This document shows, piece by piece, positions 1 through 12,259 of a DNA stretch of 64,000 nt. Source of the stretch: Paramacrobiotus metropolitanus. Taxonomy: Eukaryota; Tardigrada; Eutardigrada; Parachela; Macrobiotidae. Made by a program: the position numbers and the translations under genes. The notes under the pieces were generated by a model. That model searched no databases. It worked only from the letters and a program-made list of their open reading frames with translations, and was not told where the DNA came from. The stretch lies in contig NW_026570221.1 in NCBI RefSeq assembly GCF_019649055.1, forward strand, positions 2,852,001-2,916,000. The letters run 5' to 3'. How positions within the stretch are numbered: the first letter of the stretch is position 1; every line of letters begins with the position of its first letter.

Positions 1-339
1 TTTGCTGTCAGCCCAACGAGTGACGCGACAAACAATGGAAAAATTTGTCCAGCACTATGGCTCCATAAAAGACATAAGTGTCATTGGCAGACATATTTAT
101 TACTATAAATGGCTCAGTAAGAAGAACTAAAAACATTTCCTTGTTCTGAAACCGGTTGCGACGTTGTAGTCAACAGGAATATCAACTGCAGAAACAAATA
201 GAGTATTGCACGCTGTGCACACAGTCAGTGGCGACACACAAATGAGGCGCCAGTTTGCTCCATTAATAAGGTCATAGAAAACTAGGCCACACCGCCAGTC
301 AGATCGTACGAATGTCTTTATGTAATTATGGTGCTGTAG

Positions 340-3289
340 ACAACACCATTCGCACTGTGTTGCGCTTATTTTCATCCGAAGAACCTGTTGGAGTTATTGC
401 GGAAGAAAGTCCCCGAAATTACGGTTACGCTTCAACGTGAGAATGTGGTGCAATTGTGCGCGGACTTATTGGAGCGCTTTCAAAGCGTACATCACTTTCG
501 GAGTACAAAATTCCGATGGGCCCTCGGTTCAATCTTGACATTTTTGGGGATGGATCATGCCCGTTCGCCAAGGTAAGCCCGTCCGCAGATGTATATAAAT
601 TATTTCCATGCTGGAGTCGTGGATTACACTGACTTTATGTCGCTTAATTCAGCTCGTAATTTATTCGCACACGATAGCCATATTTTTGCAATGCCTGTAG
701 TTTAGGTACGAGATTGTCTTTACAGTCTCGTACCGTCTACCGTCTTTACAAACTCGTACCATATACCGTGTCTTTACAATTTCGTATCTCGAGTATGCCG
801 TATGTGTTCACGATGTTGGTAATTTCGGTGACCGTCACCTTGTTCTCTCTTTGCAGAGATTTACAAAAAAGTTTGGGAATATTCTTGCGTCGGTGTGGAT
901 TCCAGGGTCGCCGGAGTGGATCCACAAAAACAGCGAGAGTTGAATCGACAGCGGCTGAAAACCCACGGTAATTTCTATGAGCTGTACAGCAACACATGGT
1001 GTGACATTGAGTTCGTCAACCTAAACGGAGCGCCGTTCTATTGCAACAAAATTTGCCACCGTTTATCGAGCGTTCGGATATCGGGGATGGGGACTGTTTC
1101 CCTGAACTGGGCATAAGTCCCGAAATGGTGACGGAATTTCGTGAGAACCGAAGTAGTTCCAGATCGGCTTTCGTTGATCTAATCCACATGCGGGCGCTCG
1201 AGAAATTCACAGATCTGGGAGGTTGCGATGCTCAGCTACTCTTAGTTGGAGACCTAGAGAATAATTCCTTCATGAGACATCAAAAGTCAATCCAGCTTCT
1301 GGTCTTTAGTGGGCATGTCGTAATTTTAGCACGACGTAGGAATGGTGTAGTTCACGAATTCCTGTACTGGGACACTTTAAATAAGGAGATTCCCCAAGCG
1401 GTATACCGAGTTATCGCAGTCTTGACGGACACCCAGCCTGGAGACCAAATTCAAGTCAAGCGAATCACCGTCCAAGAGCAGTTAAATAATCACCCGATTC
1501 CGTTGAGTGCAGCGCTTTTATACATGTTCGCCCTGGACGACAAGGTTGTGGGTAAATTGAGGTTCAAAGACCTCGAGAATGTCGGTATGTCCATTATCAG
1601 TGCAATGCTGGAATACAAAGATGTGGAACTGGAAACGGAGGCCATGTTACCAAAAACCGCCACGCAGACTATCACGGCACCGCCTTGGTTCTTCCAGGTA
1701 AACTGTTTTGTAGTCCGCTTGAAGGTCTAATTGGTGTACTTAGCTATTGCAGCTGACTGATGATGATTTCCTATACGGATTCCCGCGGCATATCGGAGCG
1801 ATTGGCATTGTGGGGCATGCCTCCAACCTGTCTTTGTGGTTGTATCCCTCCTCCAAGTATCACCTGTATAATTGGTGTCGCGAACGCCAACTGGTAATGT
1901 TTGAGGTATGCCTTTGATTCATTCGAATTGCTGATTCACACAGTACGACTTTTTGCGAGCTATTGCGAGCTACTTTTTCACTTTTTTTACTTTTTCACGA
2001 GTTAATAATTTTGAATTTGTAGTTGAAATTTAACACCGTAGCTAACCAAACGTACGGTTGAATTGTACTTGATAGCACAAATTTGACCATGTATCAGTGT
2101 TTACACGGCAGTTTGGTGAAGTGAGTGTTTACACGGCAGTTTGGTGAAGTGTCATATTGAATTAGTACCTCGTAAGTGAAAATTTGACGATGTTATGAGT
2201 TTATGCCGCAGTTCCCCAAAGGCGGTTCAGAACAAACAACTCGTGAAAAGTATTGTTACAATGTTGTAATGTGCACATCGCTTTTTTTGAACGTCATTTA
2301 TAAAGAAGTACCTCGAGACATTAATTCTACGATGTTTTAAGGGTTGCAAAGCGCAGCCGCATTACGATAGAATTCGGATTGGCTATCCGTTACATCGTGA
2401 TTCGGGACTCTGCGATATCATTTTTATTTGTATGGTGCTTTAAAATTTACGAATTTTATTTTGTGCAGTCAAAGGATCCGGCGTATGAGTATATGGCTCC
2501 GATGTCGAAAATACCGAAAATTAAAGAGGCCGGTTTCAAGTTCTTGTGTGATTTTGAATGTGATCATGATGCAGCTTACGAGCGCGCGCGGTCTTCGGCG
2601 CTCGTCTCTGGACAGGACCGTGTGGAGGCGATCGTGTCGAATCAGTCTGAATTTTATAGTGCACAACCCTCGACCTGATAGTCCTGCATTATCTGCCTTT
2701 GCCTCGCCAAATTATAAAGTTTGGAATCGAATCTTGCCGATCCACAGCATTGTGCGAATGGCAGGCAACAGGAAAGCTTACGATTTCGGAGGATTTGCCA
2801 CAAAATTAAAAGACGCTAGGGCGATGAACTTAAGGCACCTTAATGGCGATAGCGTCATGGACGACGTGGTGCCGTTCGAAGTCAACTCTGTTGAAGCGCA
2901 CGAACATACTGATTTGGGGGCGTTTGTTGTTGCAGTTGGGTCTTCTACTCCGCCGTTTCTTTCAAGTCCACGCACTGATGATAACGCAGCAGAAATTGAA
3001 CCGGGAGGAGCAAATGTGGTTGTGGAGGCACCATCCCATCAAGAATTAGAGCCAGTATCAAGCACGTCAGATAACGGCAGCGCACGTGCATCGATACCTA
3101 TATCCGGACCGGCAGGAGGTTTGATCATCGAAAAGCACAGATTTGTAAGTCGGCCTTTAGGCTGTACGTACTATTTTAATTACTACATGACTTTCTCTTA
3201 AATACATTTAATTATTTATTATTCCTGTTTAGCATCGCATTAACCAATCTGCGGTGTACGTGTTCGCACACCGTGTACAGCGCACGTGA
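340..3289 (+). pseudogene. Multi-exon gene remnant, possible dead Ulp1/C48-like domain
   Basis: Visible exons are about 340-572, 857-1697, 1753-1905, 2469-3144 and 3233-3289, each bounded by GT..AG. The joins at 1697/1753, 1905/2469 and 3144/3233 keep phase 0, which supports a real spliced gene. The first join does not keep frame, and frame shifts occur near 1040 and 2670, so it is broken or misassembled. The 1041-1697 exon has an order resembling transposon-type Ulp1 (C48) proteases: a GG(C)..LLL stretch, IQLLV..GHVVILARR (His position), LYWDT (Asp position), then VQEQLNN. The expected Cys of the Q..N..DCG region is absent, so a catalytically dead domain is inferred. The last third, 2690-3144, is Ser/Pro/Glu-rich linker-like sequence. 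The Ulp1 assignment is weak; an unknown family is equally possible. Confidence 0.4.
2096..2151. repeat. 28-bp perfect tandem duplication
   Basis: Two identical 28-bp units (AGTGTTTACACGGCAGTTTG plus GTGAAGTG) lie head to tail at 2096-2123 and 2124-2151. They sit inside the presumed intron 1906-2468 of the neighbouring gene remnant. Lack of divergence indicates a recent duplication or slippage event. Confidence 0.95.
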
Positions 3290-3460
3290 AGTAGCTTTTG
3301 CTCTCGTGTGGAGATAGCTACGATATGAGGCGAATATGACATCGTAATGTAATTTGTACGAGTTGGTGGTTGCATATCGCATTTAAACAAGTTGCATTGT
3401 CACTATGACATCGTACTTCTATACCACGAGTTTGTTTGATCAGTTCAAACTGGGATTTTA

Positions 3461-5567
3461 TTGATTAATTTCTTCCCTTTTTTTATCCGGATTTTGTATA
3501 AGAAACGGACGGGGGATATCGACGTTTACTGCCACGCCTCGCGTAAATCGGCGGAAGATATCGGCATAAATAAATATCGGTTTTTGAAAGTTGGACTCTT
3601 CAGAAAGTCTCAATCCGTGTATGCAAAGAAAAAGGCGATGCAACGCCTTTGTGCAGACAAGAACGCGGAGACTAATTGCTGGGACGATCAATTTAAATGT
3701 TTTTCCTAATCAGAAGCAAAAGTGGCGAAGGGATCGAATTTCAAAAGCAAAGAGGACAATTGCAGCGGATACACAGTGCATCTGAAGCTCGAAAATCCTG
3801 GCCTTAGTAGGTGGTTAACTGCGCCGCTTCCGTAAGTAGACCTCACCTTTGTAATTTTTGGTTACATTTCTGATGGGATTTACAGGCATCTGATCTCTAC
3901 AGCGTGGTAACGCCAAGTTGAAGACAGCGCATATTTAATTCGCCCCCTCACTTCCCTGTACTTGTTGGTCCTGCTCAATTATTATGGATAAAACTATGGT
4001 TCACGGTTCACCTATTCGAAAAAAAATTTTCGCTGACTTTTGTATAGATCTCATATTATTTATATTTTAATTTCATTTCCGGTGAAATTTCGACTGACCA
4101 GCGTTTTCAGGATATTTTGGCTTGAAACTTTTTAACGCTCTTCGTACTTTTCAGTGTTTGTTTTTTTTCTCATGTACTTTTCCGCCTATTTCAAGAAAAA
4201 AATTAAGTGGTTGGCTTTCCTTATCTTCCACAGGAAAGAGGATTTTTTTAAAATATGCTGTTTTCAAAACCGACCGGGATTTTAGGTCGCCGTGGTAAAT
4301 TCCCTGTACAGTTGTAAGGCATTACTCGGCTTCTCCCGGCCTTTTTTCGCACAGACACAACTGTTAGGTGTCCTAGTTTTGTGTCTGCTCAGGGGGTAGT
4401 CGCTATTAACTACACTTGTCCAACAAAATCTGGGACCTACTGTGTCATCCAGGAATCTTCCCTTTGGGAGACCCTGCAGAATCGGAAACCAATTCGAATA
4501 TGGAACAATTTTGTTTTGTTCGTTGGCACAAATATCAGTCTTTACGGTGATAAAAAGTACGAAAGAGACCCAGACGATCTGGATTTTTTGCGTAATTTTT
4601 TTGTTGATCCACCCCCCCTTTGCATTTTGCGAAGTGGTCACTGGTCAAATTCCAGTGACCACTTCCGGAAAAAATCCAAAAATTCCAGAAAGAGTTTATC
4701 CACCAAAACAGAGTGTTTTTCCAGTTCTCCAAACATAGCGTTACTAGTTTTAGCAAAAAGAGGGTTAAAAGTACCAAACTCTGAAATTTTAATAATTGGC
4801 AACCAACTGTCTTCAACTTGGCGTTACCACGCTGTACTTGTTTTGCAGAACTGAGGCGGATATCGGACAGCAAAAGTATGGAATATCAATAAACCGAACC
4901 GAAATTAATGCGCTTCGTTGAAGCAGCCTTTGTGCAGCAAGGTAAGCTACCCTTACACTGTTACAAATTTTAGAAGCTTCAGGTGCTTCCATTGTGTGTT
5001 TCAGATTGTCAATTTCTATGCTGCATTGCTCAATGAAAGGTATCCCGCTGCGTAGGTGGAGGATACAAATAAATTCGAATCCCTTATGGGACCCGCTATG
5101 GAACGATCGAATTGGATCACCACCGTGGACCAACGCAATTTCGAACGCTTGAAAATCCCGATGCTGTTCCCAGCCGCGGAACATGGGGCAGTAATAGTAC
5201 GTTGGGCAACGCGGAAGCATGGCAACCAGAATAATCCATATCTGAGTTTCTAGGTATTCGATTATAAGAAGGAGGTGATTCTGTCCGGATAATGAGCTTA
5301 CCGGCTTTGGAAATGATTCTGTAAGTTGGATGTTAAAAATTTCGCTCCAACCACATTTGCATTCTACGTAATCGGCTTCTTATGGAAACTGTTGTTTTTG
5401 AATTTTACGCCTCTTTCCTTTCACGTTGCAGGGATGACCTTGAATCGAGAGTGCCAATGTTTGCGGAGTATAAGGAGGCCGCAACAAAAAAAACGAATCC
5501 AGACTGCCGAGTTATTGACACAAATATCCCGACCAATGAATGGGATAGATACAATCGCTCGATCTAA
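3461..5567 (+). pseudogene. Ulp1/SENP-type SUMO protease pseudogene
   Basis: Exons are about 3490-3831, 4850-4941, 5005-5196, 5254-5320 and 5432-5567, all with GT..AG borders. The 3831/4850 and 5196/5254 joins keep frame. Ulp1 landmarks appear in order: GISINRTEINAL (the segment before the WLND region), IVNFYAALLNER (canonical INFY), an EH-x-AVIVFDYKKEVIL strand that carries the catalytic-His region but has lost the usual following Trp, and a C-terminal IPTNEWDRY where active enzymes have Q..N..DCG. Cys is thus replaced by Arg. Disruptions: TAA at 3707, TGA after 4910, in-frame TAG at 5053 and a one-base shift at 5287-5290. AATAAA lies at 5596. The family normally removes SUMO from proteins; this copy cannot be active. 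Confidence 0.75.
3898..4837. mobile_element. TA-flanked mariner/Tc1-like element in an intron
   Basis: Terminal inverted repeats beginning CAGCGTGGTAACGCCAAGTT (3900 onward) and its complement ending at 4835 match over about 28 bp. Both ends are flanked by TA (3898-3899 and 4836-4837), the target-site signature of Tc1/mariner transposons. The insertion lies between a GTAAGT donor at 3832 and a TTTTGCAG acceptor ending at 4849, so it occupies an intron of the Ulp1-like pseudogene. Internal ORFs (for example 4381-4854 and 4282-4641) show no transposase motif, so it is probably non-autonomous or decayed. Confidence 0.8.
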
Positions 5568-5601
5568 ATTTTGTATTTGATCATCCAGAATGAATAATAA
5601 A

Positions 5602-8365
5602 GGTTCGCATTTATTAGTGAATGACTCATCTTCGATGTTTTCTGCGATGTTTCGAATAAATTTTATTCCGTTAGCCGCTTTTTTCGTTTCTTGAAAAACA
5701 GTAGAATCAAAGGAACAGCCTAAAAAATGTTTTTCAGGAAACGGTGTAATTTTTTTTAATCATAGAAGTCGATAATCCAAAATTTTTCACCTCTATGACT
5801 TTGACAACTGCAGACTATATTAAATGGATGTACAAAAAGTGGATCAAACCGCAAACACTGAAGGATTTCATTAAACTAAAAAACACTTTAGCATTCACAG
5901 TTGACTTATGTCTGCAACCAAAAGGTAGTGTGGAAAATTCATTGACGAAATTTCTTTTGTCGAAAGTAATTTGAAAGTATTCTCCTGAGGTCTTGATCCA
6001 AGCCGCCATTGTCCTTTAGCTAAAAAAATTTAATATAGATTAAGTATTCTGTGTACATCAGTAGGATCTAAGGCCATTGTTCGCAATGTTGCCGGATTAA
6101 AAGGAGACTGATTTCCGTGATTGATTGACTGATTGATTGTAATTCCTTACAACTTGAACGATGAATCAACAGATAGAGTCTCATTGGTGTAAATCTTTGG
6201 AGCAACGCAAACAAAAAGTGGTTCTGTCGTCTCCGACTTCAGATTTAGATTGCCCAAAACAATCGCCGACATGTGAGCTATTCTAACCTGTACCTTTTAA
6301 AGCTGTGACGCAGTCCGTGTCGTCAAAAAGAAACCGGGCAATACTAACAAATGCCATAGCATTATGCAAAATGTCGTGAATTTTACCCGTGCAGCGTGGG
6401 TATATCCAGTGCGCATTTTTCCGGTAAACACACTCTGTGGTCTAACTTGAAACCGCCGCTACAGTATCCGAATACTTTCTGCAGTATGTTTAGGTACGGA
6501 AAACGCACATCTACGCTTATAAAGAATTATATAATGAAGTAACAGTGCAGTGCTGTTTTTTTGGTGTTGTTTCATTTATGTACAGAACGTCCAGCGGCTC
6601 ATTGCACAGTCAGCCGTAAGTAAACCGCACCGTCAGTCAGGAACGGCATTTTAGCTGTGCGATTTTATGGTTGTATGAGTATCTAAGCTACGATGACCGG
6701 TCCGTTGGCAACCTCACACTCTGCTCACAGCTACTTGTATTGCCTTTTGATCAGTAAATTCAAAAAACTTATTAAGTAATTCTCAACCTTTTGTTGAGAG
6801 TTATTTCCAAGCTGCTTGTAATTCAAATTCCGACATTCGGAAATATTGTAAGTGGGAAACAAGTGAAAAAATCCTGAATTCTTTTAGAAAGGATTTGGGA
6901 ACGGCGTACAATTTTCTGTAATTTGCAACAGTTTTCCGGATTTTGAGCAATCACTGTTGAACTCGTAATTTCTGTAGAGTTATACCGCGATTGAACCAGT
7001 CCTTAACAACTACAGCCTATTTCCCATTTCCTAAAGACGGAGTACGCTTAAAGTTAACATGAGTGAACACGATATACACGGCCGGTCTTGTGGTCCGTGT
7101 TCGAAAAGAACAGTGAATATATTTTCCCTTACACACTTATGCCACAAAAGTACCTGCCTCTGCAAACGAAATCATCATTCTAATCTGCTTTCCAGCTAGT
7201 TTGGCTCGTCCAAAATTTGGCGATGGATTCTTGTGATTCAAAGTCAACCAATGTATTAACCTGGCTGACGCTGTTCGCAACTTTGGGTCCATGGGCGCTT
7301 ATAAGGGCTTTTTCATCAAATTTAATGAAACTTGCAATGCGCAACATTAAAGAATATCATCACCTTCGGGCAGATCGAAGCCCGGCTTTAACAACACACT
7401 TATCCCGGCAGTTGTATTGTGAGCACCCATATTGTATCGTATCCCCGTAAGTCAATGCCCTACTGAATAAATGAATGGTTGGGCACTACCTAGTTCATGC
7501 GTGGCCGACTGCAGACGGCGCTAAATCTGCATAAATAATTCTGCATAAATATTGGATTGGGAATAAGAATTCATTTTACGATTTATTTCCGATACTATTG
7601 CATTGATGGTGAACAGGGTTTTGTAGTTTCAAATAATTTTCCCGTGACGAGTTGGCATGCACCGACCATTCTCAATAGAAATTTTAAGTGCCAAAATAAC
7701 TAGAACGAAAGCAACTGTACAACCGTATGTTGACAGTTTCCGTTAAAGAAATCCTTCAGCGTAAGGTACCGAAACATGTTCGAAGAATTTCCGAAAGGCC
7801 ATTGCTGATTTTCAGGTGTCAGGTGGTCCCTCATTGTCCGTCAGCCCATTAGCTTCCGTTTGGACGAGAGCTTCCGCATCAGAATCCAGTACACGGAAAC
7901 ACCGGTCGAGGACGTGAAGATGCGTTAATCGTCCCGGAAAGGAATAAGAAGCTTTCAAAAAACTAGTGTCGATCTGCCAAATAAGAAACGATGACGATTT
8001 ATGCCTTCCGCGGTGCCTGGTTGCAACTAAAGCTCTGGCAGATGAAGGTTTGCAACTCTACGGCACGGAATACTCGGATGCTTAAAGATAGCAAGAAGCC
8101 ACGCAAAGGCCAACAAACGTTGTGATCAAAGCAGTTAGTGACAGCTGCTGGCCTCCCAGAACGCCGTTACAATGTGGAATATGGAAGTTTTCCAAAATCT
8201 CTTGAATGACTAGCAAATCACTGCAGCCGGATTGAAGCAGTCGAATAGCATCATTTCTGGCGGTAATTCTAAAGAAAAAAGACTTATGCTGCTCCCCTAT
8301 GCAATTCATTTTGACGTCACAGGTTGGTATAAGAAGAATAAAATAATGGTGTTTTCAGTATAGCC
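5602..8365. other. No recognisable gene
   Basis: Only short ORFs without recognisable motifs occur, the longest being 77 codons at 7217-7450. No long tandem or inverted repeat was seen by eye. It appears to be intergenic or fully decayed element sequence. Confidence 0.5.
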
Positions 8366-9208
8366 ATGGATACACTCACGAAGGAGACCACCGCTGTAAG
8401 ACACCTGCAAGCTTTGGCTGCGCGAAAGCTAAGAGCTCGAAGCAACTGCGATACTGTGCGAGATGCAGTTGAACGGGCTTTGAAACGACCAGTGTTATTA
8501 CCCATAACCTTGACAGCAAAAAGCAGAAACCAAACATTGGTGAAAAATAATGTAAGTATTGCACAGAATGCTGGGCATTCATAAAGACGAGCGTCAAACG
8601 TGGATACGGAATGGACCATGCATGCGGCGAGATTTATTGTTCAGTGGGCCAATGTTGTGTGTTACCGGAGCACAATGACTGCTATAATAAATCAGAGAAA
8701 CTTGACGACAAAATAGTAACCAGGTACAATCCGCCAGTTTTATGTACTTTGACTTTGAGACGTACACTGACGGAATGCACGTCTAAAATATTTGGGTAAT
8801 GCAATTGCAGGAAGATGGAAAGCCGACTGAAACGCCATTTTCTCGAGTACATCAGCATCATGGCAAGGACATTTTTTTGCAGGTTTTGTCTGCGAATTCG
8901 TTTTCCAAGAAAAGCATGTTGAATTTATCTGTATGGAACACCGCTTTAAAAGGTAAGAGGTTTCTTTAAGTTTTGATCAACATGAATTAAGTTAAAAGTA
9001 TACAAAAAGGATAAATTTGTGGGTTTCGTAGGTTTGATGGCTATTTTATATCTAAACGGCTGCTCAAGAAAGGACAGGCGCCTGACGTCATCATGAAAGG
9101 TTCCCATATCACGCTCCAGCGCGGCCGAAAGTTTGGCATAAACTTTCGGGATAAATTAATTGTGTGCCAATGTCGTTGGATCATTGGGCAAACTCATTCG
9201 CCATTGAG
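8366..9208 (+). pseudogene. Family-B DNA polymerase (DNA_pol_B_2) exonuclease-domain relic
   Basis: Fragments follow the order of the N-terminal half of protein-primed, Polinton/Maverick-type DNA polymerase B. A Cys/His-rich segment at 8611-8735 is followed one frame over by YFDFET at about 8745, the Exo I motif. Exon 8883-8952 joins in phase to 9032-9208, giving EKHVEFICMEHRFKRFDGYF: the Exo II region (family pattern AHN..G.D..FI) with the Asn position changed. GINFRDKL follows in the position of Exo III. Short GT-AG introns separate the pieces. The first exon candidate, 8366-8553 (62 codons with ATG and GTAAGT donor), may or may not belong. No palm-domain motif was found downstream, so this is a broken remnant. 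Such polymerases replicate Polintons or linear viral and plasmid genomes. Confidence 0.65.
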
Positions 9209-9562
9209 GTAACCAAGGGTAAATTCCACAAATCGACCCAAATTTTGTAACACAGTTATTGAGTATTCGGATATTGAAAAGTTTAACTACCGATTCATGA
9301 AAAGTAAAAAAAGCATGCCTTCGTGGAATTTTATAATGAACACAATGCTATAAAAAAGGATTGTATGACGTTAACAAGTAACCGGCCGCCTATTGCCACC
9401 AGGACGTGAATACGCTACGTTGTTTTTCAATGCAGCTGCGGAAACTTTTTTCCAAAATCACGGATGGAATATGCATTTTTGTCTGGATTAACAATTCCCA
9501 GTGCTTGTCAATATTTTAGGAGGTCCAAGCTGCTAAAGCCTTTTTAAGTGTAAGTTATTCAT

Positions 9563-10018
9563 ATGGTCAGCAAAAGAATATCCTCCCACAAAGCCAAACC
9601 ATGGTTACATTTTATCCTCCAGAGCCAAGGCATTGAGCTAGAGCGAGAGTCCAAAATTGGTACGTTATTCATTGTCGGTGTTATCTGGAAATTCGAACGG
9701 CAAATGAATTTTACGGTTGCTTGCGCCACGGCCCCACGATATGCACGAATCCGAGTGCAAGCCACCCGCATCAGGACGCCACAAAGGATAGGTTGTACGA
9801 GCGAACCGTTCGACGGGAAGAAATGTTGTAGCTTCCTGAAATCAATATTGTTAGCGTCTGGGAATGTGAATATGACAATCGCAAATAGCGAACTATATTA
9901 TCAGGCAGATGCGCTCGATGATGGGATGGTAACGAAACTTTTAAAATCTTTTAGTTTGCCGGCTGCGCCGTGGATGTTTAAAGGCTGTAGTCATCCGTAT
10001 AATAGTTCTAAGAGATGA
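9563..10018 (+). CDS. Uncharacterised 151-codon ORF
   Basis: Uninterrupted from ATG at 9563 to a stop at 10016-10018. It has several Cys residues and no signal peptide or recognised motif. It lies 350 bp downstream of the polymerase B relic on the same strand and could derive from the same element, but no family feature proves this. It may be a chance ORF. Confidence 0.2.
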   Translation: MVSKRISSHKAKPWLHFILQSQGIELERESKIGTLFIVGVIWKFERQMNFTVACATAPRYARIRVQATRIRTPQRIGCTSEPFDGKKCCSFLKSILLASGNVNMTIANSELYYQADALDDGMVTKLLKSFSLPAAPWMFKGCSHPYNSSKR

Positions 10019-11854
10019 CAGAGGATGAAAGTGACAGTGTAGATATACTGTAGAAAGTGGGTGACCGTGCATTTTTCTAGTGCTGCACGACGCATTCGTC
10101 ATCCATTTTCGGCTGCAGTAGGATTAGGACGGGACGACACTGAAACGGATCTTTCCTCTGGTGAGAGTCCAGCGCAGCAGTTCCTGCGCTAGTCAATCGC
10201 CAAAGAACACGACAATATGGCCTTCCATGCCAATCTTGAAAAGAATGGTGAGCACTCCCAGCGGCTCTGGTTGTCAAAATTTCTGTTCATCAATGAAAAG
10301 CAACTACATCGATATGATTTACAGTAACTATTAGCAACTAGACAACTGAATGGCATTCTGGGTTGAAACGGCAGTTTATGTATCTGCATTCTGCATCCAA
10401 CATTTTTGTTTATTTTTTAATAGTTGCGCAAGGAACAGCTGGATGTAGAAGCGGCTGCTCATAAAGCTGTAGACATGGATACCAGCAGACAAAAGCAATG
10501 ACGTTGACGCCGAAAGGTTACAAAAGGTGCATTCCACAACAACCTAACCCGTACATTCCGATATCATTCATACTGAGTGCAATAAAGGTCAGTTGTTGCA
10601 CTATGCAAAACATGGCTGATCACTATGCAATGATAACTGCGCTATGCAGCTATTACATTGAGGATCCTGAAATCATGTGACTACTATGGACGGCTGCATA
10701 GGCGCATTTCCCACGGTGTGACCCCGTGAGAACCGGCTGCCATGGCCTTTGTTCTGACGTTACTGTATACAAAATAGCCGGCATGAAATACCGGCTGACA
10801 TGCATAAAAACCTAATAATAAAAGTATTTTTAATTATCAGCACACTGTAATAAACAATAACTAATATTCTTAAAGTAATTTGTAGTTTATTTTTAACTGG
10901 CTTACTGTGATCGTGCTTATTTCACTATTATTGCGCTTATGTTAATAACGAAATTTAATTAATTAATACTATATTTTTATGCGGCGCACTTCCATGCAGT
11001 TGTCCGCGATCTATGCTTCGCTGACAGCCGCTACGCCGGCTAATTATTATGCCGCAATACGGTAAAAAATGTGACATGCCATTTGGCCATGCACGAAACT
11101 GTCCAGTGCTTCCAGACGGCTTCACGTTTTGCGGTATCTTTGAAAATTATTGAATTGTGTCAAAAACAGTTACACTATTATTTATATTTATTGTGATGTT
11201 GGGGAAGAGAAAGCGGATGCGTAGCAGCCAACAAGTTAAAGCTCGGTGCAGGACTATCACTTTGTCATTCGAAAATCGCTACATAAAGCCAGTTATCGAA
11301 CCACGGGGCAGCTGTAAAACGTTGATTAATTTTTTTCTCGTTGCAGTGAGAATGACTAATGACCTATATGCAGTGATACTTCCAGGTTCCTTGTAATCTA
11401 ATGATTAGTGCACAAGGTGTTTCTTCCAAACCTAAATTGAAGTAATGATATGTCAAAGAAGCTCGCAAATTTAAAGTATTCTAGTCGTCAGTCGGCGATG
11501 ATCTGTGAAATGCACTGCTAGGTATCCAATGGAATATCGCGCTTAAAATTGACAATAATCGCAAACTGCCATTTTGACATCGTTAAGTCATCATTACATT
11601 GTTGGATTCTCAGGAGATTCTTAGGTTTCTTCAAAAATTCCGATAAACTTATTGATGCTGTAGCGGATACTAAAACATGTGTCTAACTGCAATTCTAACC
11701 TTAAAAGTATATTGTTTAAATGATGCCGTGTTAGTCTTTGCGGTAAAATTTCATGAAACTTTTTCGGCCTTTCTTCAGCATTTCATATCATTTCATATTC
11801 ATTTCATATTTCGTATCTGTACATTACGCGGAATGGGGAACGGTATGATCTCAC
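10019..11854. other. No recognisable gene
   Basis: Only short unassigned ORFs occur. Positions 10,800-11,000 are markedly A+T-rich. A single TTCTTAGGTTTCTT at about 11,621 resembles the core repeat of the foldback loci at 29.8 and 52.0 kb, but no inverted arms surround it. Confidence 0.45.
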
Positions 11855-12089
11855 CCCAATTATCCTTTGGTTCAGTTGATGAGGAAATTTTCCATTCTCT
11901 TGTGGCGTACCAAAGTAGCGAACCCTAGCAATGAGGCTCATGGGAACATAATTTAGCGTGTCTCCAAACCGGATTTTGAGGTGGGAAAGGTTCATCTGCA
12001 AAAGCTTGCCCTTGCAGCCATTAAACGTAGTTTTGAGGACCATACCGTTGCGCAGTAGAAAATTTAGGATAAAAAAGCCGTCAGAATGT
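11855..12089 (-). pseudogene. DNA polymerase B (DNA_pol_B_2) exonuclease exon, second copy
   Basis: Reading leftwards, an exon bounded by TTTTTACAG (acceptor, just right of 12,089) and GTGAGA (donor, just left of 11,855) encodes HSDGFFILNFLLRNG, then LSHLKIRFGDTLNYVPMSL, then NGKFPHQLN. The order D..FI, IRF.D(S/T)LN..PM and KG.FPH.FN is characteristic of the Exo II to Exo III region of Polinton-type polymerase B. The sequence differs considerably from the plus-strand relic at 9032-9208 and lies in the opposite orientation, so it comes from a different element copy. Flanking exons could not be identified. Immediately to its right lies an unrelated Ty3/gypsy relic, which indicates nested insertion or rearrangement. 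Confidence 0.65.
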
Positions 12090-12259
12090 CTGTAAAAAGA
12101 AAACCGAAGACTGAAGATGGTCACTTGTAAGGTAGAAATGGCGATGTTTACTGTCGGAAAACATGTTGATATTGTAGCGTTATATACAAACAGTACATTA
12201 CTGTCAGCTTCTGGGCCAGTAGTGTGAGAGATCATCGTTTACACAAACATTGTGGGCGG

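Noticed and set aside
9930-10018. LP..P..FKG..HPYN as the KG.FPH.FN motif of polymerase B
   Set aside because: The match is only a few residues, lies 700 bp from the exonuclease exon and in an ORF without other polymerase features.
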